Shown here piece by piece: positions 8,745 through 16,701 of a stretch of DNA of 64,000 bases. Location of the stretch: the NCBI GenBank assembly GCA_966211335.1, contig CBIHNF010000001.1:124001-188000 (forward strand), written 5' to 3'. Numbering within the stretch: position 1 is the first letter of the stretch; each line of letters opens with the position of its first letter. The notes under the pieces were generated by a model. The model made no database searches. It was not told the DNA's origin and saw only the letters and a program-made list of their open reading frames with translations. Position numbers and translations under genes: made by a program. This DNA comes from JAPWJZ01 sp966211335. GTDB lineage: Bacteria; Pseudomonadota; Alphaproteobacteria; Micavibrionales; UBA2020.

Positions 8745-9851
8745 TTAACCCGCTTTCTTCTTCGGTGCGGCATGGCGGTTGCTGTGGAAACCGCGTAAGT
8801 ATTGCGGCGGCGCATCGACATCGGCACCAAGCGCCTGCGCCGCATTCAGCGGCCAGTGCGGGTCACGCAGCGACGCCCGTGCGATAAAGACCATATCTGC
8901 CGCGCCATCCTTCACAATGTCATTTGCCTGTGAAGGCTCGGTAATAAGGCCGACGGCCGCAACGGGAATGCCGCTTTCCGCACGGATTTGCTTTGCAAAA
9001 GGCACCTGATAGCCGGGGGTTGAAGGAATTTTTGCATCGGGAATATTGCCGCCGGAAGAGCAATCGATAAAGTCGACGCCCCTCTCCTTCAGCTGTTTCG
9101 CAAGGCGCACAGCGGCATCGATATCAAAGCCGCCGTCTTTCCATTCGCTGCAGGAGAGACGCGCGGCCAGAACGATATGCGCGGGGATGGCGGCACGCAC
9201 AGCGCTGGCAACTTCAAGAATAAGGCGGGCGCGGTTTTCCTCGGTGCCGCCGTAGTTATCCGTCCGCTGGTTGCTGAAGGGCGAGAGGAATTCATGCAGC
9301 AGGTAGCCATGCGCGCCATGCAGTTCGATAATCTCGAAACCGGCGGCGACGGCGCGTTTCGCGGCAGATACAAAATCATCGGTCAACTTTTTGATATCAT
9401 CAAGACTCATCGCCTGCGGCACGGGTGAATCCGGTGAAAAAGCAATCGCGGAGGGGCCGATGGTCTGCCAGCCGCCCTGCGCTGCTGTGAGCGCCTTGCC
9501 GCCCTCCCACGGCACGGCGCAGCTGGCTTTGCGGCCCGCATGGCCGATCTGGATGCCGGGCGCAGCGCCATGTCGGCGGATAAACGCGGTGATACGCTTC
9601 AACCCTTCGACATGCGCATCGAGATAGATACCGTGGCAGCCGGGGGTAATACGGCCTTCGGGCGTCACGCCAGTCGCCTCCATCATCACAAGCCCCGCGC
9701 CGCCGGCCGCCCGCGCGCCGAGGTGTACGAAATGCCAGTCATTGGCGAAACCGTTCACGGCCGAATACATGCACATGGGCGAAATGCCGATGCGGTTACG
9801 CAGTGTCAGCTGGCGGAAGGTGATGGGCTGGAAAAGGGCGACGTCGGTCAT
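8745..9851 (-). CDS. NADH:flavin oxidoreductase, old yellow enzyme (YqjM-like)
   Basis: A 368-residue FMN TIM-barrel enzyme. NRIGISPMCMYSA contains the Cys and Tyr typical of the thermophilic-like OYE class, GIQIGHAGRKAS follows, and ELHGAHGYLLHEFLSP carries the residues that bind the substrate carbonyl. NQRTDNYGG and the phosphate-binding VGLITEP...IARASLRDP segment complete the pattern. These enzymes reduce activated C=C bonds of enones, maleimides or nitro compounds with NAD(P)H. Its start overlaps the stop of the P-loop gene as ATGA, so the two are co-transcribed. Confidence 0.93.
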   Translation of the reverse strand: MTDVALFQPITFRQLTLRNRIGISPMCMYSAVNGFANDWHFVHLGARAAGGAGLVMMEATGVTPEGRITPGCHGIYLDAHVEGLKRITAFIRRHGAAPGIQIGHAGRKASCAVPWEGGKALTAAQGGWQTIGPSAIAFSPDSPVPQAMSLDDIKKLTDDFVSAAKRAVAAGFEIIELHGAHGYLLHEFLSPFSNQRTDNYGGTEENRARLILEVASAVRAAIPAHIVLAARLSCSEWKDGGFDIDAAVRLAKQLKERGVDFIDCSSGGNIPDAKIPSTPGYQVPFAKQIRAESGIPVAAVGLITEPSQANDIVKDGAADMVFIARASLRDPHWPLNAAQALGADVDAPPQYLRGFHSNRHAAPKKKAG

Positions 9852-10393
9852 GATGCTTTCACTTTTGTTGCGGCAATATTATCAAGGAAGCGCTGCGCCG
9901 CCTTCGGCGAGCGCAACCGGATATAGGTTACACTGGGATATTGTCCAGCCGTGCCAAAAATTTCCGCGTATTCGCGGCGGCGGCGGCGGAAGCTGGTGAA
10001 CAACCACAGCAAAATGCTGTCTTTCGAAAAGAACTGCTTCCAGCTTTCGATATTGCCGTTGCAGACCGGGTTGCGGTCAATCGCGCGCATGATGGAGCGG
10101 CGCAGCAGGCGCCAGAAGACCAGCAGGAACGGGTAATCCAGCCAGATGAAGGTTTCCGCCTTCGGCCATATCGCCTGACGCACTTTGGAATAGTTGCCGA
10201 TGATGACCCATTGCGGGAGCGACGTCGCGCGGTCGGCAAGGTCATAGAACACCTGCGGCTCCTGCTTCTTCCAGCCCGGCAGCCAGTGCAGGTCATCGAG
10301 ATCGGTCGAAGGGATGCCGAGAAGGTCGCCCAGCTTCCGCCCGAAGGTCGTCTTGCCGGAACCTGTCACGCCCAGAACAACGATACGCTGCAT
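9848..10393 (-). CDS. P-loop nucleoside/adenylate-kinase-like protein (topology modulation / FlaR-like)
   Basis: A P-loop NTPase of about 181 residues starting MQRIVVLGVTGSGKTTF, with Walker A GVTGSGKTT. It continues with a DLDDLHWLPGWKK segment, WVIIGNYSKV, a WLDYPF strand and an Arg-rich lid (RRRRREYAEIF). This organisation is that of the small kinase-like proteins annotated as DNA topology modulation protein or FlaR; the true substrate is unknown and the historical name may mislead. I placed the start at ATG 10393, directly before the beta strand of the P-loop, rather than at the in-frame start at 10423. Confidence 0.8.
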   Translation of the reverse strand: MQRIVVLGVTGSGKTTFGRKLGDLLGIPSTDLDDLHWLPGWKKQEPQVFYDLADRATSLPQWVIIGNYSKVRQAIWPKAETFIWLDYPFLLVFWRLLRRSIMRAIDRNPVCNGNIESWKQFFSKDSILLWLFTSFRRRRREYAEIFGTAGQYPSVTYIRLRSPKAAQRFLDNIAATKVKAS

Positions 10394-10504
10394 GTATGTG
10401 GCCTCCCCGATCTGTTGCGCCAAGCCATGGAAAATACGGCACTATTGCCTTTTCAACAAGGGCTAAAACCCCTAACATAACAGGCAGAAAAAGGAACACG
10501 TTCC

Positions 10505-11716
10505 ATGCTCGCGTCTTTATCGGGAAAATTATTCAAGAACATGCCGCGCAACGTCATCGCGCTCGGCTTTGTCAGCATGTTCATGGATATTTCATCGGAG
10601 ATGGTGCATAGCGTGCTGCCGATTTTCCTGACCAAAACGCTGGGCGTGACCGCGCTCGCCGTTGGCTTTCTGGAAGGTATCGCGGAATCGACGGCCTGCA
10701 TCGTCAAAATTTTTTCCGGCGTTATCTCTGACCGCATCGGCAAGCGCAAACCGCTGCTGCTGCTCGGCTATGGACTCTCGACGCTGACGAAGCCGCTGTT
10801 CCCCCTGGCGCAAGGATTTTCCGGTATTCTTTTCGCGCGCTTTTCCGACCGGATCGGCAAGGGCATTCGCGTCGCGCCGCGCGATGCGCTCGTCGCCGAT
10901 GTTACCACGGCAGAAAACCGCGGCAACGCCTATGGCCTCCGCCAGACCATGGACACCATCGGCGCTTTCACAGGCCCGACGATTGCGATTTTGCTGATGC
11001 TGTGGACGGCCAACAACTTCCGCTTCGTTTTCTGGGCGGCGGTTATTCCCGCGCTGCTGGTGGTGCTGACCATCATGTTCGCGATTGACGAACCAAAGCG
11101 CGACGCCGCCGTAGAAAAACGTCCCTTCCCATTGAGCCGCAGCCAGCTGTCGTTGCTGCCGGCGGGCTTCTGGTTTGTCACCGCGCTTGGCGCTGTTTTG
11201 ACGCTGGCGCGTTTTTCTGACGCGTTCCTCATATTACGCGGTGATGCAGCAGGCCTCCCCGCCTATTCCGCGCCGGCGATTTTGATTGTGATGAATATCG
11301 TTTATGCGCTCTCCGCCTGGCCTGCCGGCGCGCTGTCGGACCGCATCGGCAAGAATGGCCTGCTCACGGCGGGCATTGCAGTTCTCATCGCAGCAGACCT
11401 TGTTCTTGCCTATGCGTCATCGGCATGGCTTGTATTTTTCGGCGCGGGACTGTGGGGGCTGCACATGGGGCTGACGCAAGGCATCATCACCGCCTTCGTC
11501 GCCAATGAAGCGCCGGCGCAATTGCGCGGCACGGCGTTCGGCATTTTCAACCTGCTCACAGGCCTTGCCCTGCTGGCAGCGAGCGTGATTGCGGGGGCGC
11601 TGTGGTCGCAATTTGGCCCGATAGCCGCCTTCACCGCCGGCGCGGCATTCTCCGCCCTGTCGCTCGCGGGCTTCCTTGGCTTCCGCCGCAAATTTGAAAA
11701 GGTGGTTACCGCATGA
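10505..11716 (+). CDS. Major facilitator superfamily transporter
   Basis: A 403-residue integral membrane protein with about 12 predicted helices. It begins with a conserved-looking IALGFVSMFMDISSEMVHS segment, and motif A appears twice, as SGVISDRIGKRKP and as GALSDRIGKNG, reflecting the two six-helix halves. A further ARFSDRIGKGIRVAPRDAL loop is typical of an MFS subfamily of drug or metabolite exporters. The substrate is not predictable. The stop overlaps the start of the following small gene as ATGA. Confidence 0.9.
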   Translation: MLASLSGKLFKNMPRNVIALGFVSMFMDISSEMVHSVLPIFLTKTLGVTALAVGFLEGIAESTACIVKIFSGVISDRIGKRKPLLLLGYGLSTLTKPLFPLAQGFSGILFARFSDRIGKGIRVAPRDALVADVTTAENRGNAYGLRQTMDTIGAFTGPTIAILLMLWTANNFRFVFWAAVIPALLVVLTIMFAIDEPKRDAAVEKRPFPLSRSQLSLLPAGFWFVTALGAVLTLARFSDAFLILRGDAAGLPAYSAPAILIVMNIVYALSAWPAGALSDRIGKNGLLTAGIAVLIAADLVLAYASSAWLVFFGAGLWGLHMGLTQGIITAFVANEAPAQLRGTAFGIFNLLTGLALLAASVIAGALWSQFGPIAAFTAGAAFSALSLAGFLGFRRKFEKVVTA

Positions 11717-12186
11717 ACCAGGATACGCTGCAGGCCTGGGAAATGGCCAGTTATGTCGTGACCGTCGTCGGCCTGCCCTATGCGCTGGCCATGGTGATGG
11801 TCGATAATTATAAAGAGCGCCAGATCGAGAATGAGGAGCTGTACCAGAAGCTGGCGGAAGAATACGCCAAATTCGCCAACCTTATGATCGACAACGCGGA
11901 TTTGCGCCTGATGACAGGTTATATTCCGGACAGGGAACTTTCGCCGGAGCAGGTGGAGCGCAAAAAGATTATCTTCGACATGCTGGTCGCGCTGTTCGAG
12001 CGGGCCTATATTCTTGTCTACGAAGAGAAAATGGACCGGCAGACGAAACGCCTCTGGGCGACGTGGGAAGACTATATCAAGTTCTGGTGCCGGCGCGACG
12101 ACTTTAAGCGCATGCTGCCGGAACTCCTCGTCGGGGAGGATCCTGATTTCACAAGTTACATGCGCCGCGCCGCGGGGCTGATTTAA
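11713..12186 (+). CDS. Hypothetical protein with one N-terminal membrane helix
   Basis: I do not recognise this 157-residue protein. One hydrophobic stretch lies near the N-terminus (SYVVTVVGLPYALAMVMV, about 14-31), followed by a charged helical cytoplasmic part with ENEELYQKLAEEYAKF, an FERAYILVYEEK helix and a C-terminal WATWEDYIKFWCRRDDF segment rich in aromatic residues. Translation is coupled to the upstream MFS gene by a 4-base overlap, so it may be an accessory protein of that transporter, but this is inference only. Confidence 0.7.
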   Translation: MNQDTLQAWEMASYVVTVVGLPYALAMVMVDNYKERQIENEELYQKLAEEYAKFANLMIDNADLRLMTGYIPDRELSPEQVERKKIIFDMLVALFERAYILVYEEKMDRQTKRLWATWEDYIKFWCRRDDFKRMLPELLVGEDPDFTSYMRRAAGLI

Positions 12187-12211
12187 ACCATCCAGCAGGA
12201 GTTGCCTTAAA

Positions 12212-12634
12212 ATGCCCGTTCTTTACACAGCCCATGTCAACGTCACCGGCGGCCGCGAAGGCAAGGCGGAATCGGACGATAAAAAACTCAGCGTCACCCT
12301 GTCGCGTCCCGCGCCCGGCGGCACCGGCACCAACCCCGAGCAGCTATTCGCCGCAGGCTATGCCGCCTGTTTTGCCAGCGCCATTGCTTTTGTCGCAGGG
12401 CAAAAGAAGATGGAGACCGGCGCCATCAACGTGCAGTCGGAAGTGACACTGAACCAGAATGACGGCGGATTTTACTTGGAAGCCGTGCTGAACTTCCTGC
12501 TGCCCTCCCTCGACCGCGAGACGGCGGAAGCGCTGGTGGCGGAAGCGCATACCGTCTGCCCCTATTCCAAGGCAACACGCGGCAATGTGACCGTGACGCT
12601 GAAGGTGAATGGCAACCCGATTGGAGTGAAATAA
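12212..12634 (+). CDS. ohr: Organic hydroperoxide resistance protein Ohr
   Basis: A 140-residue OsmC/Ohr-fold protein. The two catalytic cysteines are in GYAACFASA and HTVCPYSKATRGN, the latter being the Ohr signature; NPEQLFAAGYAACF and the GKAESDD segment also fit Ohr better than OsmC. It reduces organic hydroperoxides with lipoyl-dependent electrons in the cytoplasm. AGCAGGAG lies about 11 bases before the ATG. No OhrR regulator gene is adjacent. Confidence 0.92.
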   Translation: MPVLYTAHVNVTGGREGKAESDDKKLSVTLSRPAPGGTGTNPEQLFAAGYAACFASAIAFVAGQKKMETGAINVQSEVTLNQNDGGFYLEAVLNFLLPSLDRETAEALVAEAHTVCPYSKATRGNVTVTLKVNGNPIGVK

Positions 12635-12635
12635 T

Positions 12636-13157
12636 ATGATGCGTCTTTTTGCTGTGCTGATGCTGCTGCTCACCTCCTCTCCGGCCTTCGCCGCCATGGC
12701 GCGCCCGCCCGAGCTGGATGGAAAAATTGCGGCTTCCGCCCCCTATGGCGAGGGTGAGCTGCACAAGCTGATGTTTCATGTTTACGACAGCAGTCTTTGG
12801 ACAGATGCCAAAGACTTCAGCGCTGATTCCACCTATGCCCTCGTCATTCGCTACAATATGAATTTTTCGGTGAAGGAACTTGTCGACCGTTCGATCACGG
12901 AAATGGAACGCGCCGGCAAATTATCCGACGATGAGAAAGAAACCTATGCGTCAGAGCTGACATCACGCTTCCATGCCGTGAAACCCGGCGACCGCATCAC
13001 CGCGCTGTTCGTCAAGGGCAAGGGCGGCTACTTCTTTTATAACGGCAAGATGCAGGGGAGTGTCATGGCCTCCGCACACGCCAAGCGCTTTCTGGATATC
13101 TGGCTTGGTTCACATACCTCCGAGCCCGCGCTCCGCAAGCAGCTGTTGCGCCTTTGA
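12636..13157 (+). CDS. Secreted chalcone isomerase-like protein
   Basis: 173 residues with a signal peptide (RLFAVLMLLLTSSPAFAAMA) and a domain reading GEGELHKLMFHVYDSSLWTD, YALVIRYNMNFSVKELVDRS, LTSRFHAVKPGDRITALF and GSVMASAHAKRFLDIWLG. This is the bacterial chalcone-isomerase-like (CHI fold) pattern; such proteins are periplasmic, probably bind fatty or small hydrophobic molecules and are not flavonoid enzymes. It starts two bases after ohr and its TGA overlaps the ATG of the next gene, so three genes form one unit. Confidence 0.8.
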   Translation: MMRLFAVLMLLLTSSPAFAAMARPPELDGKIAASAPYGEGELHKLMFHVYDSSLWTDAKDFSADSTYALVIRYNMNFSVKELVDRSITEMERAGKLSDDEKETYASELTSRFHAVKPGDRITALFVKGKGGYFFYNGKMQGSVMASAHAKRFLDIWLGSHTSEPALRKQLLRL

Positions 13158-13831
13158 TGAACCTGCCGCGCGATGAATGGGCGTTTCTTGTCCTTCTCGC
13201 GGGGATACCGCTTGTTTTATATATCGACTATCGCAAGCACCTGACGCGGCAGGCGGCGCGGGTGGGCGGCAGTGATACGCTGCCGGAACCCTATCCGCTT
13301 CGCCTTCATCTGGCTGTCGCACTCATGACGGCTTTCTGGTTGTACGGCCTTCTCGGCCCGCTGTTTGTGCCGGCAGAGTCTTTCCGCGACACAGGCACAG
13401 GCATGGCGCTGGCCGGTGACATCTGGATGACCATCTGGGCGGTCAAGCGCTACCGCAGCGGCAAATGGCGCGAAACGCCCAACATGACGGCGGCAAAAGC
13501 CAAATTCGGCGTCGTCTGCGTGCCGCTGGTGATGTTCTTTATTTTCTGGGGTGCGATTGTGACGACCGGCGGCGGCGTTTACACCCGCCTCACCGGCACT
13601 GTTGATACGCTGCGCCTCACGCCGACGAAATATCATTACCACGATAAATTCGGCGACCATTACTGCCTGTCGTCGCCGGCCTTCCGCCCGGCCTATCCCT
13701 GCGACATCTTCGATAATTTTTGCGGCCTTGATGAAGATGAATTCGATGCTTTGCCAGACCAGTTTCCGGCCACCTTCACGCTACGACGATCTGCACTTGG
13801 ATTTATCGTCGAAAGCTACAAGAAGGATTAG
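13157..13831 (+). CDS. Hypothetical multi-pass membrane protein
   Basis: No family recognised. About 224 residues with hydrophobic segments near 8-22 (AFLVLLAGIPLVLYI), 50-70 and 115-140, and a C-terminal extracytoplasmic-looking domain with four cysteines (YCLSSPAFRPAYPCDIFDNFC and an earlier one in the membrane region). The ATG at 13157 shares a base with the preceding stop. The stop overlaps by four bases the end of the convergent racemase-like gene. Confidence 0.7.
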   Translation: MNLPRDEWAFLVLLAGIPLVLYIDYRKHLTRQAARVGGSDTLPEPYPLRLHLAVALMTAFWLYGLLGPLFVPAESFRDTGTGMALAGDIWMTIWAVKRYRSGKWRETPNMTAAKAKFGVVCVPLVMFFIFWGAIVTTGGGVYTRLTGTVDTLRLTPTKYHYHDKFGDHYCLSSPAFRPAYPCDIFDNFCGLDEDEFDALPDQFPATFTLRRSALGFIVESYKKD

Positions 13832-14538
13832 GCGGCAAGCGCCTTCACGCGCGCGGCGACGGCTTCCGCCAGAATGTCAAAATAGCTTAATATCCTGACA
13901 CCGTCAACGCTACCGGCGGCGCGGCGCTTTGCCATCGGCGCATCGGCCCTTGCGAAAAGGACTTCGGTGACGCCGGCATCGCGCCAGCTGGCTGTGATAT
14001 TTTCCATCACGGCTTCTACCGGCGCGGCGGATTTAAGGCGCTTGCCTTCTTCCTCCGCTTCAAGAAGCTGCGCGGCCTGCGCTTCATCCGGCACCACAGC
14101 CTTGTCACCGAAAATTTCGACAATGCGCTGTTTCGCGGGACGCATATGGATGACGCCCAGCTTCGCAACGCCAGAATATTTTTCACCCAGCGCGGTCGAG
14201 AGGCGCAAAATGGGTAAGTCCAGCACGGTTTCAATGCCGTCATGAAAGCCGATCATCGACATGCAGGGCATGACGCGAATATCGGCCGTTGCCGCGCCGG
14301 CTTCCAGCGCATCCGCTGCGACAGCCTTGTACAACTGCTGGCGTTTTTCCTCGTCCTTCAGCGCTTCGGCACGCAAGGGGCGGCCAGGCGCGGATTGACC
14401 TTCCGCGTTCGGGTAGGGCGCGGCGAAACGCAGCGTATAACTGAAGCCGTCATGCGCGGCCAAAGCCGCAAGGCAAGTGTCAAACTCTTGATAGCTTTCG
14501 GCATTCAGCGCACCGAAGGCGGCGATGGTGATGGCCAT
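13828..14538 (-). CDS. Aspartate/glutamate racemase-like protein
   Basis: 236 residues with the repeat alpha/beta look of the Asp/Glu/hydantoin racemase fold: ITIAAFGALN at the start, IRVMPCMSMIGFHDGIE with a cysteine at residue 92 in the position of the first catalytic Cys, LDLPILRLSTAL, GVAKLGVIHMRP and GVTEVLFARADAP. The second catalytic cysteine, normally in a G-C-T-E motif, corresponds to FARAD here, so a two-base racemase mechanism looks impossible. It may be a decarboxylase-like or non-catalytic relative. It follows the FecR-domain gene by 12 bases on the same strand. Confidence 0.6.
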   Translation of the reverse strand: MAITIAAFGALNAESYQEFDTCLAALAAHDGFSYTLRFAAPYPNAEGQSAPGRPLRAEALKDEEKRQQLYKAVAADALEAGAATADIRVMPCMSMIGFHDGIETVLDLPILRLSTALGEKYSGVAKLGVIHMRPAKQRIVEIFGDKAVVPDEAQAAQLLEAEEEGKRLKSAAPVEAVMENITASWRDAGVTEVLFARADAPMAKRRAAGSVDGVRILSYFDILAEAVAARVKALAA

Positions 14539-14550
14539 GATACGCCCCCG

Positions 14551-15600
14551 TTACTGGTTGACGCCCTGCAGACGCGCGCGGCGGCGGGCCTCCAGCTTTT
14601 CTTTCAACGTCGCATCGTCGCCAGCATTATTCGCCCGCACAGCTCCCACGGCTTGTGGCGTTGTCGTCGTGCCGCCCGCGTTGCCAGTGCGCAACTGCTC
14701 GATCTTCTGGCGGCGCTCCTCGATCTGCTGCTGGCGCTGCTGTTGTATCTGCTGGCGGTTGTCGCCGTTCTGCTGATACTGCTGCAGGATTTTCTGGCGA
14801 CGCTCCTGCATTTGTTCCTGACGCTGTTCCTGCCTTTGCTGCAGCTGCTCTCCGCGACCGTTGGCGTTGCCATTCATGCCGCCAGCTTTACGCTTTTCCA
14901 TGAAGTCGCGGAAGCGGCCGCGCAACTCCTGCTGGCGGCTGCTATTCTGGGCAATGCGCTTGGCGACGACATCGGCATGCTTCAGCTGGATCGTCTGGCG
15001 GATTTTTTCGCGACGTTCGCGGCTCCAGGCGGCGGCCCTTGTTGGCGCGTCCCTGCGGCTGCGCACGTCGGTGCCCTCGCCCGCCTTCACGGTCACTTTG
15101 CCACCATCGTTCACGACGTCGATGACACCTTCATCGACATGCACGCCATAGCCCTTGTCGGTCGCGCCCGACCACAAATGCGTGCCGCGCACGCCGATCG
15201 AACCATAGGCCGTCTGGATCTGAACGTCCGGCTGCGGCTTCTTCGTCATCAGGCCGCTCAAATAATCAAACGTACCGGTGATAAAGGAATACCGCGCGTG
15301 GTTGCCGCTGAAGTCTTTGTCGTTGAAGGCATAGTCGGTCGCCTTGAAACGGGAATTTTCCGACAGGGTCAGCTGCGTATCATCAATGAACAGAAGGAAC
15401 ACCCGCGCACCCGCACCGGTCGAGACTTCATCATTAATGCCAAGCGTGTCGTTGAGCGCAGCGGGATGCGCTTTACCGTCGGCCGGGGTGATAGTCGCCG
15501 AGCCTTCGACTTCCATGACCGTCGCGATAACGCCGTCATCGGCAAAGGCTTTCAATGGCAGGAGGAGGAAAACGGCAAGCACCATTGCGCGCAGCAACAT
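14551..15600 (-). CDS. FecR-domain secreted protein with long Gln/Arg-rich tail
   Basis: 349 residues. A signal peptide (LLRAMVLAVFLLLPLKAFA) precedes a FecR-type domain (about 22-180) with ATVMEVEGSATITPADGK, ARVFLLFIDDTQLTLSENS, YLSGLMTKK and TAYGSIGVRGTHLWSG, ending in HVDEGVIDV. Such domains occur in secreted proteins of unknown function, not only in iron sensing. From about 190 the chain is a highly charged Gln/Arg/Glu-rich coiled coil (QQRQEQRQEQMQERRQ) of about 120 residues. AAGGAGAT lies six bases before ATG 15600, which settles the start. It is paralogous to and divergent from the gene at 15794. Confidence 0.85.
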   Translation of the reverse strand: MLLRAMVLAVFLLLPLKAFADDGVIATVMEVEGSATITPADGKAHPAALNDTLGINDEVSTGAGARVFLLFIDDTQLTLSENSRFKATDYAFNDKDFSGNHARYSFITGTFDYLSGLMTKKPQPDVQIQTAYGSIGVRGTHLWSGATDKGYGVHVDEGVIDVVNDGGKVTVKAGEGTDVRSRRDAPTRAAAWSRERREKIRQTIQLKHADVVAKRIAQNSSRQQELRGRFRDFMEKRKAGGMNGNANGRGEQLQQRQEQRQEQMQERRQKILQQYQQNGDNRQQIQQQRQQQIEERRQKIEQLRTGNAGGTTTTPQAVGAVRANNAGDDATLKEKLEARRRARLQGVNQ

Positions 15601-15793
15601 GAAATATCTCCTTAACAAATCATTAAGCGCCCCGGTGGTTGTCCAGTATAGCAAAGCCGAATTTTCATGCAGCCGCAATTTATGTTGCCATATAAACAAG
15701 GCGATGGCGCCGTTATCACCACCCTCCTCTGGCGTCTGTCATGTGTTCCGTTATGATAGATACGCTGTTCAACCCCTAACCCCTGTGCATTTC

Positions 15794-16636
15794 ATGAAAA
15801 ATTTTATTCTGCTCCTGCCCGTGCTTGCGCTGTCCTTCCTGCTACCATCGAAATCCATTGCGGCCACGGCCGCCACCCAGCCCGTTATCGGCACCATTCT
15901 GGAGGTGGAAGGCAGTGCTTCCGTCACGCCGCCGAATGGCAATAAAATCGCCGCCGCTATCAAGACACCCGTGCATATGCGCGACCTGATTGTGACAGGG
16001 CCAAAATCGAAGGTCTTTATCCTGTTCATCGACGATACGAAGATGACGCTGTCGGAAAACACGCAGCTCACGGTTGACCAATATGTTTTCAATCCCGATG
16101 ACAATTCGCACAACAAGGGCGTCTATTCCATCTTCGCAGGGTCGTTCGAATATGTGAGCGGCATGATTGCGCATAAGGCAAACCCCGATGTAACGCTCAA
16201 CACCAGCTACGGCAATATCGGCATCCGCGGCACCAAGCTGTGGGCCGGCGCGCTGCAGCACGGCTACGGCGTGCATGTGGATGAAGGCGCTGTGCTGGTG
16301 AAGAACGATGCGGGCTCCGTGCTCGTACCAAAAGGTCTGGGCACCAACATTGAATCACGCAAATCAAAGCCGAGCAATGCCGCGCCCTTCCCGCCGGAGG
16401 CCATGGCTTTCATCCAGAACACGGTCTTCCTTGCGGGTGAAGCGATGCTGCTGAAGCGCATTCAAGGGTTTCAGGGCCAGCAGGACCTGCTGCGCGGCCA
16501 GTTCAAGGACTTCCTGAAAATGCCCGGCAACGGCATGATCCCGAATGGGATGCCGAACGGCGTGCCGGATATGCCGTTCAAATCGCCGAAGGGCGGCAAC
16601 AGCCCGAAGGATATCTTCAAGAAATTCCCGTTCTAA
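15794..16636 (+). CDS. FecR-domain secreted protein, paralogue of the divergent neighbour
   Basis: 280 residues with a signal peptide (about 1-24) and a FecR-type domain closely following the neighbour: GTILEVEGSASVTPPNGN, KVFILFIDDTKMTLSENTQ, YVSGMIAHK, NTSYGNIGIRGTKLWAG and GYGVHVDEGAVLV. The tail differs, being short, not Gln-rich, and ending in Pro/Gly/Asn-rich repeats (GMIPNGMPNGVPDMPF). The shared LLRGQFKDFL motif matches ELRGRFRDFM of the paralogue, so the two arose by duplication and inversion. A terminator follows 10 bases after the stop. Confidence 0.85.
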   Translation: MKNFILLLPVLALSFLLPSKSIAATAATQPVIGTILEVEGSASVTPPNGNKIAAAIKTPVHMRDLIVTGPKSKVFILFIDDTKMTLSENTQLTVDQYVFNPDDNSHNKGVYSIFAGSFEYVSGMIAHKANPDVTLNTSYGNIGIRGTKLWAGALQHGYGVHVDEGAVLVKNDAGSVLVPKGLGTNIESRKSKPSNAAPFPPEAMAFIQNTVFLAGEAMLLKRIQGFQGQQDLLRGQFKDFLKMPGNGMIPNGMPNGVPDMPFKSPKGGNSPKDIFKKFPF

Positions 16637-16646
16637 AACGTGAATA

Positions 16647-16685
16647 AAAAAACGCCCACCTCTGTAGCCGGAGGCGGGCGTTTTC
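16647..16685 (+). terminator. Rho-independent terminator
   Basis: A hairpin with AAAACGCCC on the left and GGGCGTTTT on the right, an inner CCTC/GAGG stem and a loop of about eight bases, followed by TTTTCTTT. It sits between the FecR gene and the convergent nucleotidyltransferase gene. The A-run on the left makes it likely to work in both directions. Confidence 0.85.
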
Positions 16686-16701
16686 TTTGCTGGCTTATAT
16701 T

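Noticed and set aside
14242..15615. 457-codon open frame on the + strand
   Set aside because: It is the reverse of the FecR-domain gene and the racemase-like gene, with hydrophobic Leu/Ala runs created by the complement of Gln-rich codons; no similarity.
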